A stretch of DNA of 64,000 nucleotides from Trichobilharzia regenti. Its lineage: Eukaryota; Platyhelminthes; Trematoda; Strigeidida; Schistosomatidae. The notes under the pieces are model-generated. The model saw nothing but the letters and a program-made list of their open reading frames with translations, had not been told where the DNA came from and did not search any database. This document shows, one piece after another, positions 12,001-24,800 of the stretch (positions are counted from its first letter, which is position 1; every line of letters starts with the position of its first letter). Both the position numbers and the translations under genes were made by a program. The stretch lies in contig OX235263.1 in NCBI GenBank assembly GCA_944472135.2, forward strand, positions 20,823,379-20,887,378, read 5' to 3'.

Positions 12001-15000
12001 TTGGATACGCTACGTCGACGACACATTTCTAATAATCAAAAGAAACGAGTTAGATAAAGCTCACAACTTAATAAACAACATCAAATTCACAAGAGAAGAG
12101 GAATCCGAGAACAAAATACCATTTTTGGACGTCTTAGTCGGGCGAACAACTACAGGAGAATTAGAAACTCAAGTTTATAGGAAATCAACTCACACAGACC
12201 AAATCCTGAATTACAACAGCAACAACCCAATAACACACAAAAGGAATTGCATACAAACACTATTCAAGAGAGCAAGGACTCATTGCAGCACTACCACCTT
12301 AAGGAAAATTGAAGAAAAGTATCTCATGGACGTCTTCCAAAAGAATGGATATCCACGGAATTTCATCAAAAAACATATACCCCCAAGCCAACCTATCAAA
12401 GCAAAAGCCACCAAGGAAACCACCATGGAAATCGTCCTATCATATATAAAGGATATCTCAGAAATCACTACAAGACTCTTCAAACCTTTAGGAATTGACG
12501 TCGTACACAAACCAACAAAGTCGCTTCACTCAATTCTGTGTCAACCAAAAGACTCAACAGTGAAAGAAGACAAAACCAACATCATCTACAAAATAAACTG
12601 TAACAACTGCGAAAAACACTACATTGGCCAAAGTGGATGTCCCCTTCGTCCTCGTACCCACGACCATAAGCTAGCCGTCAAAAGACATGATATCCACTCC
12701 CTCATTTCACTACACACAGACAACCACGGACATCAATTCGACTGGGACAATCTACGTTGAGATATTAGACAGAGGAAACAACAAGAATGCTAGAGAATTT
12801 TTAGAAGCTTGGTATTCCAGTGAACCATCGATCAATAAACACAGAGATAGACAAAATTTATCAACCGATAAGAAAGAAACTTCACACACAAAGGGTCAAA
12901 GTTCAAGTCAAAGAAACAATCAGTTCCAATACAACTAGCTGTCTAGGAGGTGTGAAAACACACAAAAACAACCAATCACGTCCAAGGTCACCGACCAGGA
13001 GAGATGATTAATAAACTCGTGGAGAAATCTGAAACCTCACTTCAAATTGAAGTGTGCGCTGAAGATGTCACCCAGTAGGGTGATGAAAGCTTCGCAAAGT
13101 AACCAGCCAGCTCAGAGAACACAACCACATTAAAAAGGTTAGTTTAAATACCCAAGATATCTATCAGTTATTCTTTATCATCATCAACAACAACATCATG
13201 GAGAAAAAACAAGGTTTAAACTCAACAGAAAAAAAAACCGCAATTAGCAGTTAGTGATAAAATTAAAACAGTTGGAAAGTTCAAGTCTTTCTTCTACGTG
13301 AAACAAAACGGCAAGCAGAAAAATAAACATGTAAGAGGAAAGTGTTTAACTAATACTCATAAGATTAGTCTAAAAGAAGATTTGTACGAAAGAGCAGTAT
13401 AGCGGTTTATCAAATTAAGGCATTATAAGGGTTAATCAAGAAAAACATCATATAATACACAGGATATGCAAATTTCTCTAATAACATTCAACACTCAATT
13501 CAATTGGATTTTAGAATTAGGCTACAACTTACCTGTGAATTACTGTAATAAAGGGATAATGTGAAACAAAACCACAGGAATCAACGTATTCTAAAGGATT
13601 AACATAATAATAAGAATACCTTCTCTTTAAAATATTATCTCTATTACACCCTGCCAACTAAAAAAATCACACTATTGTAAGTTCTTGTTTACAAACGTTC
13701 TGGTTCATTATTATAACAGTTTTTGTATTTCCCAGTCAATGAAAAACAAAACGATACTTTTGTTTCTACTGACGTTTCGCTGTTTAATACTGAAACCTTT
13801 ATCAAGAAGTATCATTAAACCAGAATTTACAAAATCTTCGCATATATATTAGCACAATATTCAGCGAAAAGACTCTTTTCCACGTGTCCCACTTGTCATT
13901 CTAAATCCAGGAAGGTTTTACAGTATTGAATCCTATCTTATCAAATTTCAAACCATGTTATGTAACATTTCATATTAGCCTACTAATCCTATAATCATGC
14001 ATCCCTTTCCAACACCCATACATCTACATCTAGTCTATAGATGACACTAATTGTTTTGCCACTTGACATTTAACCATAATTATAATCACAAATATTTTAA
14101 TTGCATTTCATACTACTACTATTATTATTTCATGTATTCACACCTTTGATCTAGTTTCCTCATCGGATATAATTTCTTAAGAACCACATACATGCAATTG
14201 TACAGCTTGATAATAAATTCGTTGAAAATAGTCCCTTCACCGAACATTATGTTCGTAATGCTACAATGGGAATTCTTCTTTCTTTTTTTCCTTCACGTTC
14301 CCCAGTGGAACATAGGGCTTCAAGCTAGAGGTTTGAAGTTTCTGTAGCAGTGTTTATTTTACAGGATGGGGTTGCCAGTCTCATGCTCAACTTTTCCTCT
14401 TTACCAGCATTATTTCTGGTTTAGCGAGGTAAAGGAGTGCGTCGGCCAGGTTTCGAACCCCGGATCATGTGCATGGTCGGAGAGCGTCCTAACCGCTATA
14501 GTAACTTCATTATGAGGTAATTTTCACGTTGTCAGGTTGATCAGTTTTGGTTAAGATAACAAAACAATGTATAGATTGTTGGATTTGATAAGCGCATGAA
14601 ACTGTAAAATAGCATATATTTGCTTATCATATTTGTGCTGATTTTGTCACTACATGAAAGAGCGGTGCTGACGTTGCACAACCAGGTCAAATTCTACTCA
14701 AGTCCATCATTCTTATTCAGACAATTTGGATTCCATTTTATATAAAATACTTCTGATGATAATATCAGACGTTCTTTTTGATCCCTGGATTATTTCAACA
14801 TTGTCAAAATCAATTTTGTCGTCTGATTCTATAGTGTGGCTGACGATTTTTCAAGTCCTTCTAGTCCAACTGGATTTCTCGGTGGTCGTCAGACAGATAC
14901 TCTATGGGGTTCGTTTCTTTTGATCTTGATTTCGCTCTGATGAGGTTTGTCCAATGCATATCACATCACATAGATAGATACAATTGGATTGTGAATCTTT

Positions 15001-18000
15001 TGAAATTCGGTCTTTTGCAAGAACAAGGTTGCATTTTGGTGGGTTTGATTTCTTGAAGAAAACTCTAATATTGTATTTATTCGGTACCCTTCTGATATTG
15101 TTTTTGGTGTTTCTGATCTATATAAGATGACAACTGTTGAGGCATATGTCTTCGGAATACGTTTTCAACCATATCTAATGTCGGTGTTGATTTTGTTAAT
15201 GAAGTTTCTTTGGATAAACCCCTGTCTGATGAACTATGATTAAGGTGTTATACATATAAGCTGATTTAATATCACTACTTTGATTAACCTATTAGCAGCA
15301 TTAAATAGAGAAACGACAGTGGAAACAAAAGGATCGTTTTGTTTCCCATTGATTGGGAAATACAAAAACTGTTACAATAATAAATATCATATACACAACG
15401 CCCAAAGTTTTTTAAACTGTTAAAAGTGAACTTGGCTTGGACATATATATATATATATACAAACCTTCTCTCTCTTTGCTTTATTTTTATGAATACTAGT
15501 CAAATGACCATACGTTCCGTTCACCTTTTACGGGGAAAATGACCTAAAAGATATTTCTAAGCCACTAAATTATCAGCTCTGTAAATTTCATATGTAAATC
15601 ATTGAGGAATTAAAGTGTAAATATTTGCAAAAGGTTCTCACAGTATGAAGTAAGCATGATACCACAAGAGGTGTAATTAAATTGACATTTCATAAAGGCT
15701 TCCTTAACAAAAAAGTAAAATGTTGAGGCCACATATGAATGGTAAGGCTACAACACACATACTAAAGGTATAATATATTACGAAGATTAAACAACAACGA
15801 AAAACACTGTGTAAAGTAAATAACACCCCGAATAAAATTAGTTCTCCGGCCTAATTAAATAAGACAGTCATTTGATGTCTCACACTACGTCAGTGGATTT
15901 TAAAAGCATTTTTACGATACCTGAATTGAAAAATACTGCGAAAAAAAAGAAAATAACTTAATCTTAATTAAGTTTATCTGGTATTATAACACAGTGATAC
16001 AGGATACTGACAAACCACTAGAGTGTAAACCAATATAACATGCGTCTGGTTCTTGGTATCGGCACAGACTAACTTCTGTGAGTCAATGTAGTTTACAATG
16101 CAGTCATCAAGCTCACCACCGACGTGCACTCTGAATTGATGTCAGATGGTTGGATGCAACTGGTAGGAAGGCCTGGACCTAGGTTTTATGCCTGTTGATA
16201 CTCATCAGCAAAATGGTTAACACCATTTAGTATGGTAGCATCCACAAAAGAAGACTCAGAGAGGTGCTAGAAGTGCATACAGAAGTAAAACAAGCAAGCT
16301 GCCTATTATCACCGATGATATTCTTAATTGTGGTGGACTGGATTGAGTCAGACCGTGGAGAGTGAGGAGACAGGAATACACTGGACTATCGACAATAAGA
16401 TTCTAGAAGAACTGGATTTCGCAGATGATATATGTCTAATGTCAAACAAACTAGAAAACTTGCAGGCGAAAGCCATCAAAATGGTTGAAAAGGCAGCGAA
16501 GACAGGATTCCGAGTGCACATAGAGAACAAGGAGGTGATGAAGATAACCAACCAACCAAAATCAACAACCAGCAATGATCACAATCAACGGGAGAGATTT
16601 GACAGAGGTCACTTCCTTCACTTGTCTAGGAAGCACTGTTTCAACCACAGGCTAATGGCACGGATGAACATTTCAAAGCTGGCCAGAATCGGAAAGGAAA
16701 GATACACCTTCATCAACCTGGAACTAGTTTGGGAATCTACTGCACTCAGCCAGTATGAAGAACAAGATTCGGATTTTCAATAGAAGTGTGAAGTCACTTC
16801 TTCTGTACAGGTTAGAAACTTGGTAAGCACGTCACCAAAAGCATTTCCAACAGGCTACTTCAGACCTTTATCAACAGCTGCCATCACTTGCTCCATACTG
16901 AAGATCAAATGACCAACCATGAAGAATGGGGAACAAGGAACTCTAGCAACAAATCACCCAAGAACCGATTTCTCAATGAATATGTAGGAGAAAATGGAGA
17001 CGGACCAAATATACTTTGAGGAGGCTGTTAAATGACATCGCGCTCAATGCATGTCATTGCTCAATTTGAATCCAAACGGGAGGCGATGAGTGCGTCTTCA
17101 GTGCGAAGGTGACATGGAGGAGATCGTGCGAGGTGTAGGAGATGAGAGATTACAGGTAATCATTGATCCAGCTGAAGAGGACAGCACCAAATAGAAGACA
17201 GTGGGGATGTGTAGTTCAAGCCCTATGTTCCGCTCGGAACCCAAAGGAATAATAGAAAATAATAATAATGGTGGCATGGTGACACCAAGGGTTAGGCGCA
17301 TGACAATAGTTACACTCTAATGTCCAACCAATGTACCCATTACATCCCCACACGGTGCCATCTATGACTACAGCAAAGGGTGATGCGGGGTTCGAATCCC
17401 ATAGTGGACATGGGTTCCTTCAAAATTAAAGATACACTTCACTGACAAACACGACACCTAGATCGAAGACTTCCCGCCGATTACCTTCAACCGTCTAACA
17501 CAAAGAGTGATATATTGTTGAAAACTAGGTGACGTTTCAAATACAATTTATTATTCATAATCATATTAATATAATCATACAACTTTCTAGCTTGCTTTAT
17601 ACAGCTCTCCTCTCTGTTATGGATTTCATTGACTGATGAAGGCATGTTTTGATTTGACCACTACCACTAGCTCTTTTCCAACCTGATATATGCTATGTCA
17701 GCTAACATTGCCTGTTGTCGATGAAGGCGATCGATGACTAGTCATGCATGCGTAACACATATTCTAACCATCTCAAACGATGCAGCTACTTCACAACCTC
17801 ATCGATTGATTTTCCCACCTTACCTAGCACTAGACCGATGCCTAACCTCAATATTGCTCACCTTATTATGACACAACACGGGTGATGGAATGCAGGCACC
17901 TATGATCAAAGACAGCTAGACAGCGTTTTCATTTCTTTCACTTTCGATGGGCATGTCTCACTCACAGCCATAAAGGAGGACGGAGGGAACTGCTGAGCAG

Positions 18001-21000
18001 TACACACGTCCTTTGGTCGACAGCCAAGTATCACGAACTTACCAAATACCATGCAATGACTGTAAAATCATCCACATGGACTAAACTGGTGAATTTGGAT
18101 TAGTAGGGACATCACAGAATATGAATTCAGCTGGATCTAGAAATGACTGACGCCATTACGTAGTTTAGAAAAAGCTCAATCATTTCAATGCATTTAAATG
18201 CATGTAACCACATAATATAGTGGGGGATAGGGTTATAGTATTAAAGAGTAATACAATTAAGTGCAGCGGCTAATCACCGAATCCTTCTGCATCGAATCAA
18301 TAGTAAACACGTGCAATCGGGATGACGCAACACCTACCTCAGACATATGAAAAATTGCAATATAAAAAACAGGAGGGGAAAAGCTCTATAAAGCAAAGTA
18401 GGAAGTTGTGTAAAAAAATTTATGCTCGAAACGTCACCCCGTTATTAACGCTGTGTATCCGTGTGTTACACCAAATAAGCGTATCGGTTTATAATCGTAT
18501 CACAGTGTCCAAGTTCTATTCCCATACTAAATACATACCATTCATTTTATTAGGCATTAATACAAACGACACCAGATCGTCCTTTTTTCGACCATCTCGA
18601 TTTCGAACTTAAATCCATGCGGCAACTGCAGTTACCTAAGTTAAAGTCTATTGTCCAGGACTCGAATGTATCCCATGGTCACAAACTGTCTGTTGGAGAT
18701 ATACTGATAGAACAACTTAACCTGTTCCCCATATTTAGCTAAATCTAATCGATTTCCATCGCTTGTTTTGAAGCAATTGATGTTAAACGACTAATTCCAG
18801 TTGACTAACAAAAGCGAAAGTTGCAATAACGCAACTTTTTTAGTCTAAATAGGCGTAAAGGGGGAAACCAATCAAAATAAACAAAATAATTAACAGGCTA
18901 TAGATGACTTAGCTTTAATATGAATGATAATAAAATAAACTATACTCAAAATGTCTTTGATAACTGTTACTGTCTATCAAAAGTGCATCGGTGGTTTGGC
19001 GGAAGAATACTCGCCAACCAGACACGGGGTCAGGGATTCAACCTTCGGCCGACGACGCACTCTCAAACCTCGCTTAGCCGATAAGTAAGCCCGGTAATGA
19101 GAGAAGGTTGGGTGCGAGGCTAGCAATCTCACTCCATAAAGAATAAAAATATGAGTGCTACAAAAACTTTAAAACTCAAAAAGACTAAAGTTCTATGTTC
19201 CATTCAGAACGCAAAGCAATACAACAAATAATATCTGTCGAAAAATTACTATAGCACTAAAGGTATGAAATAATAAAAAGAATCAGATTTTCTAAAAGTG
19301 ATATAAGAAAATCAAGTGCGACGGGTGAAAAGTCATCGCAAAATGCATGGAAACTAGTATAATCAATAATTTCGAATATAGAGTTGAATAGTATGCAAAA
19401 GTAATTGGTGAATTTTAGATTTTGCCATCGACTGATTGGACCGAAGTGCTCGGTCTCAGGCTGACATGTCGGCTTTTGGAGCAGATGCTTCGACGATGCC
19501 TGGGCATGGAATTAGAATTTAATTGGTGGATGGTAGCTAGCAGTGGAATCCATGATGCGCATTTCGTCCTATTTGGGACTCGTCAGTGGATGTACCTGCA
19601 TTCCCCAATGAGTGATGATGTTCCCAGCGGGACTCGGACCCAGTGTGTATAGTTTCAAACGCCAAGGTGTTATCCACTAGACCACCTGAGTCAGGAGAGC
19701 TGGCCACCTCTTGTGCAACGGGTCATATTAATTATTTAATTGATTGGAGCAAAGTGCTCGGTCTTAGGTTGGCATGTCGACTTCTGGTACATCCAGATGA
19801 CGAGTCCAAAATGGACGAAATTCGCATCCCGGATTCCACTGTTAGTCACCTTCCACCAATTAAATTGATGAATATGTTGAAAATAAGTGGAACATTAGAG
19901 CAGAATGAAAACGAAGTTGGCCTGGTGATTAAGAATGCCCAAGACGATGAACTACACCGCAATAATTACTCGAAAAAGACTGAGGACGATTTGTGAGTTA
20001 AAAAGAAACAAAAAGGTAAGAACAGGAAAATGTGGGTGCTCAAAGTGTTGCAGATCACATTACAGAAGATATGAGCTAACAAGACTCCACCTTAAGACCA
20101 TCTTTTGCAACAGAAATACACTGTTGGAATACTTTCGGTTTCTTACAAGCTTTGTAATCAGTAAATGAATTCTCGAGAAGTTAAAAAAATTATCAAAGTA
20201 AACTTCATTATTAATACTATCAATGGGACGTTTCACTAAGCGTTGAAGAAGTCATCTAATCTGTGATCAAGTATCAATGCTTGAAAAATGGTCAACAAGT
20301 TTAAATGGATATTTACAGTGGATATCTCCTTTTATTCTTCACAATGAAAATCGTCCTTTTGTTTTTAGGGACCTGAAAGGTTTCAAGTTTGAACCATAGA
20401 TCGATACAGTCCCCAAGTTTTATATTTAGATCGATATTAGTTAATGAGGGAGTACTGGACAGTTGTTTCGTCCTTGTTTGGGACTACACATAAGTATGCA
20501 CCCACAAGTCCACCAGGAAACAAACTCGGAACCATCAAGTTACAAGACCAAGCTCATTGACCATTCAATCACTTGCTCTATGAATTCTAACTACCATAAA
20601 TTCGCTACTGATAGCACTCCTGCCAGGCAAGGTCATTGGCGACTATTTGTCCTCACAACCGACTAACCTTGTTGGCCCGAATGGTCACTTGAGCTTGAAA
20701 CAAATCATATACCTACAAACTAACTCTTGAAAACTAGTCTGGTGTTCACTAGTGACCGACTACAGGACGAATTTGTCAGGAGTTCTAGTTAGAAGTTGTA
20801 ATCAATCGGATCCACCAGGTAGGGCGTGAGGAAAAATACTGATGGATAGCGCTGGCTGGTGATGGCGCTAAAAATCGTGAATTGAAGGTCTGATGTTTGA
20901 AATTTAATGGAGTCGCTTGTGAGTACTGCTGAAAAATCCCAAACTAGAAGGAAACAGTTGTCCAATTTACTCCCTGTTGGTTTTCGACGATTTTCTAACT

Positions 21001-21827
21001 GATATCGACCCATGATCGGACGTGAAACATGTATACAACTGTACCTTTTCAAATAGAAAGCCTCAGCAATATAAGTTACTTATGCAACATCATCTTCCAG
21101 TAACATTTGTCACCAAGATTAATAATATTCAGAATCTTCTTCTGAAAGTATAATTACTTTTTTTTCCTTTTTATGGCACTCTAGGGATCAGATATAGTTG
21201 GATTTACTGATGAAACATCTAAGACTGAATATTTTATTGCAAACGTTCGATACAAATTCATAAGGTCACTACTACTGCATGCAACGCATACAGATTTACC
21301 CAAAACTAAAACATTATTGGAGAAGTTATACATAGACATTTTTAATCCGCATTACTTTTATCTAACAGACATAAAGGCATGAACAGTGTCATCTGTGAAC
21401 AAATATAATACACTACCTCCTACACAACTTAATGCATAAATTCCGTTTTTTTTTTATAACAACAACAACACCTAAGATCTAGTGTTAGAAATTTGGAGGT
21501 GGTGTGGACTAAAGTGTTTTGTACTTTGAACACAAGTTTTGTTGGTGTTATTACATACACACCTGGGTTTATGAAAATCATTATGTGTATCCTACAATAA
21601 ATAATGCGTACGAGATAAAAACGAGTACAAACTATTGGCCTAAAGAGATGTTTAACACAGAAATTCTGTAAACAAATCCCCTATCGCTAAGAATTAATAT
21701 AACACTTTTGCAAACTTTACTGAACAACAAAAGGACGCTACAGTAGGCTTAAGCAAGAGGGCAACAGTCAAATAACCTTGAGCCAGCCAATCATGTGCTT
21801 CTAGGTGAAAGTGGCATTCATAGTATG

Positions 21828-21873
<46 letters not shown>

Positions 21874-24800
21874 AAAATGAATAACGTAGGGTGCATGTCT
21901 CTAATATGCTGCAAAAAGTCCCAGTTTTCCATAACAGTAGCTATAGATATACACCATTCTAATCCCTTTTTTGTATATGCCTAAAACCCTTCAATAGAAT
22001 CTTTATGGATACTGGTCATAGGATCCACTAATTCTGATAAATGATTGACTTTATGAATATAATCTGGTGATGATAGACACATTGTTTAACATATCTAATG
22101 GATCCTAGCCTTAATCTTCGTCGCACGTTCCACCCTAACCGTGAATTAGGTTGAAACTTGCGAAAAGATTATGAAAAGCATTCACCTGTAATATTTAGCG
22201 ATCTGATTGGTTGGCTCAAGGTCGTTTGGCCGCGATACCTATTCCTTACTCTTGCCGAAAAGAGATATTGTCAAATCTCTTGCATCTGATTCAACTAATC
22301 ATCAGAAAACCGCTACTTAAAACTAGGTGATACAAAAGCCATCAATCATTGCTTCACAAAATTAAGAATGAAGAAACAATGCCACTGTAATAAAAAATCA
22401 CTAATTTGTTAGATGGTTGGAGTAAATCAGCAGGAGATCTTGGACCTAGGTTTCGTGTTTGCTGGCAGTGGTCAGCAAAGCATATCTGTGATCTTGAGGG
22501 AACTCACGTCCCCATAGTGTTTGGCTGCATCACTCAGTGACCCTGGTTCGAATCTCAGAAGGGACATAAGTCTCTGGTCGGTGCCAACAAGCATGAAACC
22601 TAAATCCAAGGCCTTCTGGTGATTGCTTCCAGCCAACTAGTGACTTCCTGGTGTATTGCGATGATAAGCCACCTGTCATAGTATACTTGTGGTGAGAGCA
22701 GGCTAGCCAAAAATGGTAGACAGCATTTTACGTCAATGGGTATGTTGCAAATATTGGTGGTGAGAAAATATGAACAAGATTGATTCAACAACCAATCACA
22801 GCAGACTTTGCGTAGGCAGATACAGTTAACATATAGATGACCTGACATTCAAGAAACAGTCACGAAGAGATGCAAAGCCAACTTTCTGCGAGAAACAACC
22901 AATCAGAAGACTGTGTTTGTTTGCTTGAATAAGCTATAATAATGTACATGGAATATATAAAAATACGTGTTGATTTCCTTAATAAAGGATCTGTTGCCTG
23001 AATCCTGCCTTTTGTCGTTACATACTGATCATAAGGTAAAATTGACTGATAGAACTCAGTCTACACCTAACGAAGGATTAGACAAGCATGACATTAGTTA
23101 CTACACCTAACGCCTAATCAAATTACTAGTTTAGTTTTAATAACCAAATATCAACCGAAAGCTTGTAAAACCGAATTTCATTCAAGAATTTAAACATTAT
23201 CAAAAGAAAAATTAACGGGTAAAGTTAACATTTCGATACAGAAAGATTACTGGATAAAAAAGAAAACTATGCTAGCCTATTTCTTCTAAGGAGAACAAAA
23301 AGGAAAATAGTTAACGTTTAAAAATATCCTCTCGGATAGTTTTCTTTTTGGTTATAATTGAATGTCACACCAGTACATAGGACTAACCTTTGCAGAAGCA
23401 TCACATGCACCCGAAATAAATGTCTGGAGATTCGGTGCAAGACTCAAGCTCATCACATCTCCTGTGTGTCCGGTAAAAGAAGCAATCTGTTGTCCAGTTT
23501 CAATATCCCAGAGTGCACTAAAATGTAACAGAAACAGAAATCAATACTGTAAACTCTACATCCATCAAAACACAGCAGATGAAATGAATCGAAAAATAGT
23601 ATTTTAATTTTACTTAAGATTTTGAAAATTTGAAATACATATTCAGCAGCTACGAAAGTGAATCCGAAAAGTAACTGATTACACTGACAGAGTCGCAACA
23701 TAAACTTTACAGTCAATGAAAAATTAATACTGCCTCATTTCAGACGAGAAAATGTCTGTCGGTTTTCGATATAGAACTTTGCACCGATATGCGGTAGTTC
23801 AAGTCGACACACTCCCCACATGTAGCACACAAAGCAAAAGAAAGTAGAAGAAATGCATATTAAAGACAGTAAACAGAGGTGTGAGACAAAGAAATAGAAG
23901 CAACGAAGAACAATGAAGTTTCATTGGAAATCACAAGTCACAAGGAGTGGATAAATCTGCGCCATTGAGAACGATTTTGAACCATGTCACCAATTGTTTC
24001 CAACCACAGATTTTTACCGTCCCGAGGAACCCAACCAGTCAGGAAGTCTACACCTTCCTACGTGGCTTAGACCAACTGTTGTGGATTTCATTGATTGGTG
24101 AAGCCGTTTTTGTTTGACCGCCGCTACCTCTTTTCCAGCCTGACCCTATATCCGCTAACATTTCTCGTCGAGGGAGGCGATGACCTGGCATACGTAACAC
24201 ATGTCCTAACCATCTCAGTCGATGTAATTTCACAGCCTCATCGATCGATTTCCCCTGCTTACCTAGCACTTGACCGACGCCCAACCTCAATATTGCTCAC
24301 CTTATTATAACACCTAACACGGGAGATAGAGCGCAGGCACCTAGGATCAAAGATAGCTAATCTTTTCATGTCTTCCACTCTCAATGGCCAGGTCTCGCTC
24401 ACAGCCATAAAGGAGGACGGAGCGGACTGATGAGCAGTACACCCGCCCTTTGGTCGATAGTCGAACATCTCGTCTACGCCAGAGACGGCGTAAACTGGCA
24501 AATGCGAAACGAGCCCCCTGTATCCGTGCTGAGATTTCGTCAGAGACCAACCCGTTGGGGCTGATGGTACTTCCCAAATAAGTGAAGCGGACAACGAGCT
24601 CTACCACTTCACTTCCTATTTTTAAACTAGGCGTCGATGTAGTCCAGTCCTGTAACATCATCTTGCATTTGGCGGGAGCGAATCGCATGCCAAACATTCG
24701 TAGATTGCGGCTCAAGGTGTTTAGAAGACTCTGCATTTTGTCAGCGTCTTCGCCTAGAAGAACTACATCGTCTGCATATTCCAAGTCAACGAGATTATTC

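Noticed and set aside
11819..12760. 313-codon ORF as a host gene with a GIY-YIG domain
   Set aside because: The RT motifs MGSP, YVDD and PFLDV with flanking inverted arms identify a Penelope-like element; frameshifts at both ends.
18322..18612. 96-codon ORF in the G-beta intron
   Set aside because: No domain, no splice-site support and no match to other repeats.
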